Origin: Marinifilum flexuosum
GTDB taxonomy: Bacteria > Bacteroidota > Bacteroidia > Bacteroidales > Marinifilaceae
NCBI RefSeq assembly: GCF_003610555.1
Contig: NZ_RAPQ01000008.1
Location: forward strand, 1,232,490-1,296,489
Direction: 5' to 3'
Length of the DNA stretch: 64,000 bases
Below, one piece after another: positions 1-8,800 of this stretch. Each line of letters starts with the position of its first letter. Within the stretch, counting starts at the first letter, position 1. Position numbers and translations under genes: made by a program. A model generated the notes under the pieces. The model was given only the letters and a program-made list of their open reading frames with translations, made no database searches and was not told the origin of the DNA.

Positions 1-1
1 G

Positions 2-154
2 CTTCACCGCCCGTTTGAGCCAGAATTTCGCGCGGTGAAAGCCACCAAACGTGCGGTAAAAGTGCTCCACCGCGCGAATGAGCGTAACAAACGCACGAGA
101 AATGGCTTAAAACGATCGAATAAAACACTTAGCAAACAGATTATAGTAAAATGA
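2..154 (+). pseudogene. Possible 3' end or remnant of a gene entering from the left
   Basis: An open frame runs from the window edge to a TGA at 152-154 and encodes about 50 residues, strongly basic and rich in Lys, Arg and Asn, ending in KQIIVK. The first 100 bases are clearly more GC-rich than the DNA that follows, which suggests an origin different from the island. I recognise no domain. A second short open stretch in the same frame (about 211-301, ending in AVPVE and a TAG) lies between this stop and the terminator at 341, so the two may be parts of one decayed gene. It could equally be a chance reading frame. Confidence 0.25.
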
Positions 155-340
155 ACAATAAGTGAGAGTGTGTAGATGTTAGGAGTGGTGCGAACAAATG
201 GCACATATTAATAAACGGTATTGATTGTTCCTGATCAGACTGCCACTTTAGATGTGGTACTGAAATACATAGAAATAGAAGAAGCAGTGCCGGTAGAATA
301 GCCTGCTCTTAACTCTCTGTTGTTTTGCCTAAACTTTATA

Positions 341-370
341 GCCGCCAAGTGATTGGTGGCTTTTTGTTTT
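341..370 (+). terminator. Rho-independent terminator at left island edge
   Basis: An 8-bp stem, GCCGCCAA/TTGGTGGC, with a GTGA loop is followed by TTTTTGTTTT. It would end transcription coming from the left of the window. The same hairpin in diverged form lies at 5492-5516, as part of the longer direct repeat. Confidence 0.7.
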
Positions 371-482
371 GGAATGAAAATAGAATAACCAATATAGGAT
401 AGAAGTATACTTTGGTAATTATTATTTAAAGTGAATCTATGTGTGATAGGATTTATAGATTGATAATTAATGGTTAAATTCG

Positions 483-524
483 TTGTTGCTTGTTGCTTGT
501 TGCTTGTTGCTTGTTGCTTGTTGT
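483..524 (+). repeat. Heptamer tandem repeat TTGTTGC
   Basis: Five perfect head-to-tail copies of TTGTTGC (483-517) are followed by one variant, TTGTTGT. It lies inside the left long direct repeat; the right copy has only a single TTGTTTATTGC-like stretch here, so the heptamer expanded after the duplication. This is a slippage-prone tract in the upstream region of the TIR gene at 666. Confidence 0.85.
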
Positions 525-665
525 TTGTGAGAGGCATTATAGTTTTACAAGAGTAAGAAATGTATAGATGAGAATATAAGCGATAAGTGAATAAAAAATA
601 TGAGTGATATAAGATCAATGTGATGTTATTCACAATTATAAAGAGCCAAATAAAGAACCGAATTA

Positions 666-2024
666 ATGCAATACGATGTATTCATATGCCATGCTAGCGA
701 AGATAAAGATGACTTTGTTAGACCCTTAGCGGAGAAGTTAAGACAACAACATCTTGAAGTGTGGTATGACGAATTTTCTCTTAAAATTGGAGATAGTTTA
801 ACTCAAAAAATTGACGAGGGTTTGGCAGTCTCAAATTATGGGATTGTTGTGTTAAGTCCTAATTTCTTCAAAAAACCTTGGGCTAAAAGAGAGTTGAAGG
901 GTTTAACATTAAGAGAGATGACGGAGGAAAGGGATTTAATATTACCAATTTGGCACAGAGTTGGCGTAAAAGAAATTCTAGAATATTCACCACCCTTAGC
1001 AGATAAAAAAGCAGGTTCCTCCGCAGATGGTATAAATTCTTTAATTCGAGAATTAAAAAACAAAATTAAACCAGAAGAAAGTCCACTAAAAGTAGCGCGT
1101 GATTATCTTTCTAAACTTAATGTTGATTCACCTCCAATATCAGACGAATGGTGGCTTGATATCGTTGAGTATAAAGAATTTCTTAAATATCCAGATTTGA
1201 ATTCAGGAAAACGTTGGATATTTCCATTACCTTATGGTAATGATGACCATGGAGGAAAGAAGGGACAAAACATTGCATCAACAGCTTTACAACTTGATTG
1301 GTCATTTGAGGGAGAAGAATTAAATATTTCTCCAACGACACATCCAGATATAGTGCATGAATATATTCATCGTTGGCCTGGATTATATGATTGTGCAAGA
1401 GCAAATCCACACATATTGGCAATGTATGTTCCTCAATTGACAATACCTGGTTTCGACGAGGGATTTGAGGATGTATTTGATGAACTTCTTCTTCCTGAGA
1501 ATAAACGTGCAGACATAATTTTTTCCTATGGTAAGCATGCTACTATTGACGATAAAGTTCCACTGTGTGGAGATGTTATCGCATACAGACATCCATCATT
1601 TGGGAACTATATTGTCGAAGAACTTGCACATTGGTATTTTGACGCACATGACACCAGTTATATTCGTTCAACTTGGGATATATTTGAAGGTTTAGTATGG
1701 TTACTGAGTTCTGACTCAGATTGGTTGCCAAAAAGACATAGAGAGACATTCTTAAAAGGAATTTTCAAACGTGATAGGTGGATTAATCGCGATTATTCAA
1801 GTTGGCATAATCTATTCGCACGAGACTTAATGCGAAAAAATCGGAAACAATTTAAGTATACAAAAGGAGTACTAAATGGACTAGAGGAGTTAGTAACAAC
1901 AGCAATTAATAAATTAGGAATTGTAGAAAAACCGAATATAATTATTGAGAAAATAATCGATTTGAAATTAGTAGATCATTATTATGATTACATTGAATGG
2001 TTTGACTCAAAAAGAAGAAAATAG
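666..2024 (+). CDS. TIR-domain protein with C-terminal domain of unknown function
   Basis: 452 residues. Residues 1-110 form a TIR domain: YDVFICHASED strand A and box 1, YDEFSLKIGDSL as the BB-loop region, and VVLSPNFFKKPW followed by KRE. Glu76 sits where the catalytic Glu of TIR NAD hydrolases lies (compare DWVHKE in SARM1). The remaining 340 residues, rich in Trp, Tyr and His, match no family I recognise; I see no membrane segment or nucleotide-binding motif. Bacterial TIR proteins commonly consume NAD+ or make cyclic ADP-ribose signals in anti-phage defence. The gene stands alone: a long imperfect hairpin separates it from the next operon. The start ATG is the first in frame. An NADase or defence effector role is inference. 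Confidence 0.85.
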   Translation: MQYDVFICHASEDKDDFVRPLAEKLRQQHLEVWYDEFSLKIGDSLTQKIDEGLAVSNYGIVVLSPNFFKKPWAKRELKGLTLREMTEERDLILPIWHRVGVKEILEYSPPLADKKAGSSADGINSLIRELKNKIKPEESPLKVARDYLSKLNVDSPPISDEWWLDIVEYKEFLKYPDLNSGKRWIFPLPYGNDDHGGKKGQNIASTALQLDWSFEGEELNISPTTHPDIVHEYIHRWPGLYDCARANPHILAMYVPQLTIPGFDEGFEDVFDELLLPENKRADIIFSYGKHATIDDKVPLCGDVIAYRHPSFGNYIVEELAHWYFDAHDTSYIRSTWDIFEGLVWLLSSDSDWLPKRHRETFLKGIFKRDRWINRDYSSWHNLFARDLMRKNRKQFKYTKGVLNGLEELVTTAINKLGIVEKPNIIIEKIIDLKLVDHYYDYIEWFDSKRRK

Positions 2025-2027
2025 CAG

Positions 2028-2205
2028 TGTATAACAAAAAATATATGTAATGTGGGGTTTAGCGATTAGTTCCACCGCAGTTTTTCGTAGCAACAATGGC
2101 AATTCGTCTTTGATGATTTGGCTTTTAGAAAAAATATGAATAAACGAATTGGCTCGGTGGAAGCCTAACAGGAAAACATTTCAATGTCCCGCACTACACA
2201 TAACT
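2028..2205 (+). repeat. Long imperfect nested inverted repeat between TIR genes
   Basis: Three nested arm pairs can be matched: an outer ATATGTAATGTGGGG/CCCGCACTACACATA pair, a middle GTTCCACCGCAG/CTCGGTGGAAGC pair, and an inner GGCAATTCGTC/ACGAATTGGCT pair. The transcript could fold into a hairpin of about 170 nt. It begins right after the stop of the first TIR gene, with TATAACAAAAA. The layout recalls cassette-associated elements, but the right end lacks an integron GTTRRRY box. Confidence 0.5.
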
Positions 2206-2242
2206 AAACCGATGTGATTAATTAAAACGAACACCTACATTT

Positions 2243-2824
2243 ATGACAAAAGGATATAATAAAGCTAATGTTTTTGACAAATTATCTTGGATACTAGAAA
2301 AGGAAGAGATAAAGAAGCGAGCTTGTGTGTTTTTAAGTCATAAAAAAGAAGATAAACCTGCTTGTAGAAAAATTGCAGAATATTTATCTAAAGCAGAAAT
2401 AGATTACTATTTAGATGAAGAGGATAGTTCTCTTCAACAGGCGGTTGGTTCTGATGATGCTCATAAAATAACTGAAAGCATTAAAAAAGGTATTACAGAA
2501 AGTAGCCATATGCTTGTTGTAGTTTCAGAAAAAACATATGAATCTCAATGGGTTCCCTTTGAAGTAGGTTATGGTCATTCTTCACTAGTTGATGGTACAA
2601 ATGACAAACTCAAACTTTCAATATTGACATTAAAAGACCTTTCTGAAAAAGAATTACCAATATTTATGCAAGTCGGAAATATTCTAAGAGGAACAAAATC
2701 TTTGAATCAATATATTTCGGAAGTTTCTAATAAGCTTGAAAAATCAATGATTAACGAAACGAGATTATTTTCACACTCAACAAGTAATCATCCTTTAGAT
2801 AATGTTTTAAATTGGCAACTATAA
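2243..2824 (+). CDS. Small TIR-domain protein, first gene of putative defence operon
   Basis: 193 residues. A 25-residue helical N-terminus is followed by a TIR-like fold: ACVFLSHKKEDK (strand A/box 1, about 27-38), YYLDEED (about 55-61), MLVVVSEKTYESQW, then FEVGYG with Glu107 where the TIR catalytic glutamate is expected. It lacks extra domains, so it is probably a signal-producing or sensing component rather than a fused effector. Its stop overlaps the start of the next gene (TAATG), so the two are translationally coupled. I infer NAD+-based signalling in defence from family knowledge. Substrate and trigger cannot be read from the sequence. Confidence 0.85.
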   Translation: MTKGYNKANVFDKLSWILEKEEIKKRACVFLSHKKEDKPACRKIAEYLSKAEIDYYLDEEDSSLQQAVGSDDAHKITESIKKGITESSHMLVVVSEKTYESQWVPFEVGYGHSSLVDGTNDKLKLSILTLKDLSEKELPIFMQVGNILRGTKSLNQYISEVSNKLEKSMINETRLFSHSTSNHPLDNVLNWQL

Positions 2825-3435
2825 TGAATATGACAAAACACAAAGTATTTATCAGTTATCATCACGATAATGACCAATGGTATAAAAATGAATTGTTAAG
2901 ATTAAATGAATTGCATAATATTTTCATAGATGGTTCTGTAGATACAGGAGACATTGATGATAGATTAGATAATGAAACTATAAGGCAAATAATTAGAGAT
3001 AATTACTTGAAAGATACAACAGTTACCATTTTACTTGTTGGAACTGAAACTAAGAATAGAAAACACATTGATTGGGAACTAAAATCTAGTATGATAAATG
3101 GTGCTGTGAATAAAAAATCTGGTATTCTTGTTATTAATTTACCTAGTACTGGATGTACTTATTATACAGCAACTCATTCAGGTGAAAAAGAAAAGGTTCA
3201 TCCAGAAAATAATTCTTGGATGTCAATTGATACTAGAGCAGAATATGAAAGGAGATACCCATATTTACCTGCAAGGATAATAGATAATTTATTAAAATCA
3301 GAAGCTAAAATCTCAGTTGTTAACTGGAGTGAAATTAATATTGAAAAACTCAGATTTTTAATTCACGCAACTTTTGAAGATAAAGAAAGTTGTGAATATG
3401 ATTTAAGCAGAACTATGAGAAGAATAAACGCCTAA
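2824..3435 (+). CDS. ThsB-like TIR protein (MTH538/DUF1863-type), second gene of operon
   Basis: 203 residues from the ATG at 2824, which overlaps the previous stop by one base; an in-frame ATG at 2812 lies inside the upstream gene and is less likely. The N-terminus (KHKVFISYHHDNDQWYKNEL), the central TILLVGTETKNRKHIDWEL and the later NSW and Y-rich part match the layout of the ThsB/MTH538 TIR-like family, in which TIR proteins make a cyclic ADP-ribose isomer on phage infection (Thoeris). Glu85 in DWEL is the expected catalytic residue. Between a second TIR protein and a membrane protein, it is probably the signal synthase of a Thoeris-like module. No ThsA homologue is next to it. Confidence 0.85.
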   Translation: MNMTKHKVFISYHHDNDQWYKNELLRLNELHNIFIDGSVDTGDIDDRLDNETIRQIIRDNYLKDTTVTILLVGTETKNRKHIDWELKSSMINGAVNKKSGILVINLPSTGCTYYTATHSGEKEKVHPENNSWMSIDTRAEYERRYPYLPARIIDNLLKSEAKISVVNWSEINIEKLRFLIHATFEDKESCEYDLSRTMRRINA

Positions 3436-3452
3436 TAACTAATTGAGAAAAA

Positions 3453-4112
3453 ATGGAAGATACTAAATTGAAAATAATTGATTTCTATTTTGATATAGAG
3501 AAAGGAGTCTTTTCCTTTACTTTAAATTTATGGGTTTTACTTATTGTTATTATTTTAATTTTTATAGTTACATATTTAATAAAGAGATATCGAAATAATT
3601 CAGTAATTGAAAAAAATCTTAAACCAGTAAAGTTAAAGTATTCACTTGGAGGAACGGAAGTTGAATATGAGATAACTCGCAACTATAAAAATATTGAAAT
3701 AGCCCATAGGATTTATATCGAGTTAATTACACGAAAAGCTGCCCTTGAAATAGAAGAGGATAAGGATGTTATTGTTGAGGTTTATAATTCTTGGTATTCA
3801 TTATTTAATATTACAAGAGATGAACTAAAATCTATTGATGGAGTGTTGATTAAAGATAATAACAAATCTAATGAACTAGTTGGATTGCTTACAGATATAC
3901 TTAATAAAGGGTTACGTCCACATTTGACAGAGTATCAAGCTAAATTTAGAAAGTGGTATAATGAGCAAATTGAAATTGATAATTCTTCAAGCCCACAAGA
4001 AATCCAAGCTAACTATGAAGACTTTACACCCTTAATGAATTCGATGAAACAGGTTAACACTAATTTAATGGATTACTCAAAACAATTAAAGAAGATAATT
4101 GACGGAGAATAA
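3453..4112 (+). CDS. Membrane-anchored protein, putative effector of the TIR operon
   Basis: 219 residues. One strong transmembrane helix (about 24-44, LWVLLIVIILIFIVTYLI) is followed by KRYRN, which fits a cytoplasmic C-terminal part. The soluble domain (about 60-219) is mainly helical and charged, with an IAHRIYIELITRKAALEIE segment near residues 85-105. I cannot name the family. It starts 17 bases after the ThsB-like gene and ends the operon, the place of an effector in Thoeris and CBASS operons. A membrane-disrupting or sensor role triggered by a TIR-made nucleotide is inference. No macro, SLOG or SIR2 domain is visible. Confidence 0.75.
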   Translation: MEDTKLKIIDFYFDIEKGVFSFTLNLWVLLIVIILIFIVTYLIKRYRNNSVIEKNLKPVKLKYSLGGTEVEYEITRNYKNIEIAHRIYIELITRKAALEIEEDKDVIVEVYNSWYSLFNITRDELKSIDGVLIKDNNKSNELVGLLTDILNKGLRPHLTEYQAKFRKWYNEQIEIDNSSSPQEIQANYEDFTPLMNSMKQVNTNLMDYSKQLKKIIDGE

Positions 4113-4124
4113 ATAATAGCTAAG

Positions 4125-4260
4125 CCCCCGCTAGCGAGAGCTTTGCAGCTCGTGCTTTGCGAATGCAAAAGGTATCACATGAAAGCATCTAAACCAAGAA
4201 TAGAAAAGTTCTAATTTCTGCCAAGGCAGAGTACGAGTTACAAACTCGCACTAGCAAGAG
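4125..4260. repeat. REP-type palindrome doublet, family A, copy 1
   Basis: 136 bp. Two palindromes face each other: GCTAGCG..AGCT..AGCTCGTGC at the left and GTACGAGTTACAAACTCGCAC..AGC at the right, the right one being close to the reverse complement of the left. The spacer between them is nearly identical in copy 2 (4760-4894). Inverted REP pairs of this sort (REPIN/BIME) are known to be moved by Y1 (TnpA-REP) transposases. No such gene is in the window. A decayed third trace follows at about 4275-4315. Confidence 0.75.
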
Positions 4261-4342
4261 ATGTTTTGAATGGGGCAAGTTCAGAATTGCAAACTAGAAC
4301 CAGCTATGAGAGCATATAAAAACAAATACTAAACCTGATTGA

Positions 4343-4696
4343 ATGACTAAAATAAAAACCATGAAATTAATCTCATTGATATTAATTGCCTTTATTCTTT
4401 TTTCTTTTACTCAAAACAAGGAGGAAAAACTAGAAATCAACGTTAAAAATCTTTGTGGTGCTTATGGTGGAGACGAAGAAACAGAAAATGCACATTTTGG
4501 AATTTATGAAGATGTGATTTACTATCCTGATGCAGATCTGGAATTGAAATATGAATTAAGAAAGGATACTATAATCACAATTGACAGTGAGAAAAATATG
4601 GGAAAGTGGTTAATTTTAAAATTAACAACAGATTCATTGGTATTCTACGATATCAATTATGACCTAAAAACATCATTAAATAGAAGAAAAAAATAG
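4343..4696 (+). CDS. Small secreted protein of unknown function
   Basis: 117 residues, or 111 if the start is the second ATG at 4361. A hydrophobic signal sequence (LISLILIAFILFSFTQ) lacks a lipobox Cys, so it is probably cleaved and exported. The mature part is short and acidic, with a GAYGGDEE segment and predicted beta strands (DAIYYPD- and LILKLTTDSLVFYD-like). I recognise no family. It lies alone between two copies of repeat family A, with a family B hairpin directly after its stop, so it has the look of a mobile or shuffled single-gene cassette. Confidence 0.6.
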   Translation: MTKIKTMKLISLILIAFILFSFTQNKEEKLEINVKNLCGAYGGDEETENAHFGIYEDVIYYPDADLELKYELRKDTIITIDSEKNMGKWLILKLTTDSLVFYDINYDLKTSLNRRKK

Positions 4697-4702
4697 AAAA
4701 AT

Positions 4703-4760
4703 CCCGTTAGTTCACGATTCTATTGTGTTCTATTTTTAACATAGAAGCACACGAGAGGAC
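4703..4760. repeat. Family B hairpin repeat, copy 1
   Basis: An imperfect palindrome centred on ATTCTATTGTGTTCTATTTT and its inverse ATAGAAGCACACGAGAG. Related copies lie at 13999-14070 and 15185-15260. Here it runs directly into copy 2 of repeat family A, giving a composite element. Confidence 0.6.
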
Positions 4761-4894
4761 CCCCGCTAGCGCGAGCTTGTAGCTCGTGCTTTGCGAATGC
4801 AAAAGGTATCACATGTAAGCAGCTAAACCAAGAATAGAAAAGTTTTAATTTCTGCCAAGGCAGAGTACGAGTTGCAAACTCGCACTAGCAAGAG
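4760..4894. repeat. REP-type palindrome doublet, family A, copy 2
   Basis: 135 bp, nearly the same as 4125-4260 throughout, including the shared AAGGTATCACATG and CTGCCAAGGCAGAG stretches between the two palindromes. It ends 11 bases before the start codon of the following gene, so that gene's promoter must lie within or before the repeat. Confidence 0.75.
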
Positions 4895-4905
4895 TAGATA
4901 CTAGA

Positions 4906-5415
4906 ATGACAGAACAAGAAATAAAAGATAAAATATTAGAGATTTTTAAGTCTCAAAGGAAAAATCCGACAGTAGACTTTGATGAGTCACACTTCATGGA
5001 CTATTTGACGTATCCTGCACACCCTAAAAACACGATAAAAAATTCATTCAAGGGAGTAAGGAGATATTACAGGTTTATGGATGAGCTGGAATTAGAATTT
5101 AGTATTTGTTTTTCGCTCCAAGATTTAGACAAATATTACACCGTTGATAAGTTGAGTAAAAAGGTTCTTGACAGAATCAAGAAAGGAAAAGGGAATCATA
5201 TGATTCTCAAACGGAGACTCGAACAGAAAGAGAAGTATTATTTTGAGATTGCTCTAATATTGATTCTTGCGGCTTTGTATTATTGGCATGGTATTAATTG
5301 GATTTCAATTTTGATTACTATAGGATTCGGGATTATAATATATTGGATTTTAAGTAGTAAATTACATAGTAAGAGACATAATAAGAGGCTTGCTGAAAGG
5401 ATGAAACCACAATAA
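4906..5415 (+). CDS. Hypothetical membrane protein
   Basis: 169 residues. The N-terminal half (1-105) is soluble, charged and probably helical (EQEIKDKILEIFKS; a YYRFMDELELEFSICFS segment). The C-terminal part has two adjacent membrane helices (about 112-127 FEIALILILAALYYW and 132-149 ISILITIGFGIIIYWIL) and a basic tail, fitting a tail-anchored protein with its N-terminus in the cytoplasm. I recognise no family. It follows a REP doublet and is the last gene of the island before the right direct repeat. Confidence 0.6.
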   Translation: MTEQEIKDKILEIFKSQRKNPTVDFDESHFMDYLTYPAHPKNTIKNSFKGVRRYYRFMDELELEFSICFSLQDLDKYYTVDKLSKKVLDRIKKGKGNHMILKRRLEQKEKYYFEIALILILAALYYWHGINWISILITIGFGIIIYWILSSKLHSKRHNKRLAERMKPQ

Positions 5416-5491
5416 TGGATATAACTTCAGATAAAGTAAGCTTTGTAGTTCGTACTTTTCAAAATCAAAAGCTATTATTTGTAAAATATAT

Positions 5492-5516
5492 AAGCTGCCA
5501 GGCAATTGGCAGCTTT
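5492..5516 (+). terminator. Rho-independent terminator at right island edge
   Basis: AAGCTGCCA..GGCAATTGGCAGCTTTTCTTTT: a stem GCTGCCA/TGGCAGC with a T-rich tail. It is the diverged twin of the terminator at 341-370. Confidence 0.7.
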
Positions 5517-5690
5517 TCTTTTGGTATGAACATAGGTATGAAAAGATGGTTCGATAAATAGTATACAAACGTATTAATTATTTATAACGAATCTATGTAT
5601 TATTAGGATAGATAGATTGGTGGGGAATGGTTAAATTCGTATTTGTTTATTGCTGAGAGAGATTTATGTTTTTTTTGCAAAAGAAATCAG
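5494..5690 (+). repeat. Right copy of the long direct repeat; also upstream region of the beta-helix gene
   Basis: Colinear with 341-575 (shared AGTATAC, GAATCTATG, ATGGTTAAATTCG and GAGAG blocks in the same order and spacing). The rest of the 5416-5852 gap holds no gene. I see no good TAnnTTTG promoter for the gene at 5853, although transcription of that gene must start here. Confidence 0.65.
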
Positions 5691-5852
5691 TAATAAACAA
5701 GAGGATGAGGATTTGTAAAGCAATGTATGTTTACAGTAAGGTACAGGTTTTCAGAAGTGCCAATTACAAACTCATTCTGCAAAAATAAAGAGTACTTTAC
5801 TAAAATTTGATAACCAATAATAATACACCTTATTAACTACCTGTTCCAAAAA

Positions 5853-8800
5853 ATGAAATACCGCGAATTAATTAAAACCATTTTAGTAAGCACCCTATTA
5901 TCGATCTCATGGGTGTTGAATGCTCAAACAAATATATCTGGAGAAGTAAATGGTGTTTGGACAAAAGAGAAATCTCCCTATCTGATTGATGGAGACATAT
6001 CAGTACCTCAGGATAATAAATTAACGATTGAACCAGGAGTAAAAGTTAAATTTACAGGATATTACAAAGTAGATATTAAAGGAACTTTATTGGCAATTGG
6101 AACAGCAAATGAAATGATTCATTTTACAGTTGCAGATGCATCTGGCTGGAATAACCGAGATACTAATGACGGTGGTTGGGGTGGCATAAGGTTCGATAGA
6201 ACGCAGGCAAGTGATACTTCCAAGATTGAGTTTTGTAAGTTTGAATATGGTAAGGCCATGGGAAGTGGTTGGGAAGAAGATAATGCCGGAGGAGCTATTT
6301 TTATAGATGGTTTTTCAAGATTGCGAATCCAAAATTCGATATTTACCAATAACTGGGCACGATGGAATGGAGGTGCCATTTATTGTGACGGTGCAAACCC
6401 GGTTTTCGAAAATCTTCTGATATATAATAACAAGGCAGAAAGAAGTGGGGGAGGAATTTGTATAGAAAGTAATAGTTCGGCCAAACCAGAACTTATCAAC
6501 CTAACCATTACGAAGAATGTATCGGAAAAAGGGGGAGGAATTTCATGCGATTGGGGATGTAGTCCAAATGTTATTAATACTATTATATGGGATAATGATG
6601 CATCAAGTGGATCTCAAATTTATCTAAGTGAAGAAAATGCAGATCCGAATTTTATCAATTGTATTGTTGAGGGTGGAACAAGTTTTTTTGGAGGAAACGG
6701 ATCTTATTTGAACTTTAATGGGAAATTTGAGAATTGCATGAAAGTGAATCCTCAATTTGTAAATCCAGAAGCGTTTAACTTTCAGTTGAAAAATAACTCT
6801 CATGCGATTAATACGGGGAAATTATTCGATCCGAAACTAGCTGATCATACCGATATAAATGGAAAGAAAAGATTGTATGGAAGCGATATTGACATGGGAG
6901 CTTATGAATGCCAGTCAGCCCCTGTCAACAGAATACCAATTCTTAAAGATCTGCCAAATTTACAAACGAAGGTAGATACTCCTGTAGAATTTGAGGTTTC
7001 GTTTTTTGATCCAGATTCGAACGATAATCATAAGGTGACTGTTTCAACCAATGTTTCGGGTACTGAAGTTGTAAAGTTGGGTAGTGAAGCTAATCCGGCA
7101 AAATATAAGGTTGTTCAACCATCTGGGTGGAGAGGAACCATGACCGTTAGCGTGCAAGTTGTTGATGATTCGAAACAGACCTATAATTTGAATACAAAGT
7201 CGTTTAACATTAAGGTCGCGAATAATTTGAATGCAGGAGGAGATATTACTGAAAATACAGTTTGGGATGCTGATACCATTTCTGTTATTTCAAATATTAA
7301 AATTCATGATGATGTTTTGTTGGAAATATCTGCAGGAACGATCGTTGAATTTCAGGGAAAATATGGCATAAATGTGTTCGGTACAATAGCTGCAATTGGA
7401 AATAAGACAGACTCTATTGTATTTAGGGGAAAAGATAATTCTACAAAATGGTCAGGTATCCAATTCGTAAATGATTGGGCAGGAGCAGGTGGTGTAATGA
7501 ATGATAATGATTCCACGAAGTTTGTGAATTGTGTTTTTACCGGAGTTAGCAATTATAATGAGATTAAAGGCGCAATATACATGCGCTCCTATTCAAAAGT
7601 ATTGATAAAGGGGTGCAGGATATCGAATAATGTGTCTGGATATGGTGCAATTACTTGTTATTCAGGTTCACATCCAAGAATCGACGGCAATTTAATCTCC
7701 TACAATGAAGCCAATCAACATGGAGGAGGAATATGGTGTGATCAATCCAGTCCTGTCATTGTAAACAATACCATTATTCACAACGGACATGTTCATGTTC
7801 CTCAATTGGGAGGAGGAATTGCTCTGCAAAATTCAAATGCCTACATTGCCAATAATGTAATTGCTCACAACCTGGCACATTCATCGGGAGGAGGAATTTC
7901 TTGTTATTACTCTTCCAATCCAAAAATTATTAACAATACCATAAGTAACAATAGTGCATATAGCGAGGGCTATTCGGGAGGTTATGGGGGAGGAATCGCT
8001 TGTGACGATAATTCTAAGCCTGAAATCATAAATTGTATTTTATGGAACAATACCAACAAGGAAGGAAATGATCAATTGCATTTGTTTACAAAGGACAATT
8101 TTCCATCCATTCAACATTGTGTAATTCAGGGAGGCCTGGAAGGCATTTCGGATTTAAGTGTTGATGCATTGAATGAGCTTAAAAAATTAAGCAAGAACAA
8201 CCTAACGCAAGATCCGGAATATAGAAATGCAGAATCGTTGGATTTTAACCTTCAAAGTAACTCACCATGTATTGATAGGGGAACAGCAGATACAACAGGG
8301 TTGAGTTTACCTAAAATGGATTATTTGGGAAAGCCACGAATTGCAAATGAATCTATTGATATAGGAGCAATAGAATATCAAGGCAAATCAACCAATAAAA
8401 AGCCACTTTTAGAAAGACATGATGCAGTTAGTAGTTTGGTGAATGCTCCTATAGAGATGTATGTAATTTTTGAAGATCTGGATGATGGCGACACACATAC
8501 AATTTCTGTTGTTTCTGATCATCCCGATGTAAAAATTGAGCGTATCAATGGAAACACTTCGGGATCTACTTATAATATTGTACCAACTGAAAATTGGACT
8601 GGCTCTGCCAATATCACTGTGAAAGTAACCGATAATAGTGGAGAAAGCAATGCTTCGGATTCATACTCCTATCCGCTAACCATAATGGAAACAGCATGTG
8701 GTGATATTTTAGGAAACACCATATGGAGTCAGGATACAGTTAAGGTAACATGTGATGTTACGGTAAGTGAGAATGCTACTCTTCAAATCAAAGCGGGAAC

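Larger units (their letters stand above)
341..575 (+). repeat. Left copy of a diverged long direct repeat flanking the TIR island
   Basis: This stretch is colinear with 5494-5690. Both begin with a GCC/GCTGCC-type terminator hairpin, then T-rich DNA, then share AGTATAC, GAATCTATG (433-441 and 5589-5597) and ATGGTTAAATTCG (470-482 and 5627-5639). Distances from the hairpin agree within a few bases (92 versus 95; 129 versus 133). After that GAGAG and a T-rich stretch are again shared. The copies are diverged, so the duplication is not recent. Confidence 0.65.

Noticed and set aside
4-204. Minus-strand open frame of 66 codons at the window edge
   Set aside because: Opposite to a basic plus-strand frame, with no recognisable domain; looks like a shadow.
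235-633. Minus-strand open frame of 132 codons
   Set aside because: Its middle is the translated heptamer repeat (NKQQATSNKQQ) and it covers a terminator; no domain or coding bias.
2028-2205. Integron attC site
   Set aside because: The long palindrome and the TAAC at the left end are suggestive, but the right end has no GTTRRRY core and no integrase is in the window.
341-5690. Transposon or ICE with terminal repeats
   Set aside because: The flanking repeats are direct, long and diverged, and no transposase, integrase or relaxase gene lies between them.
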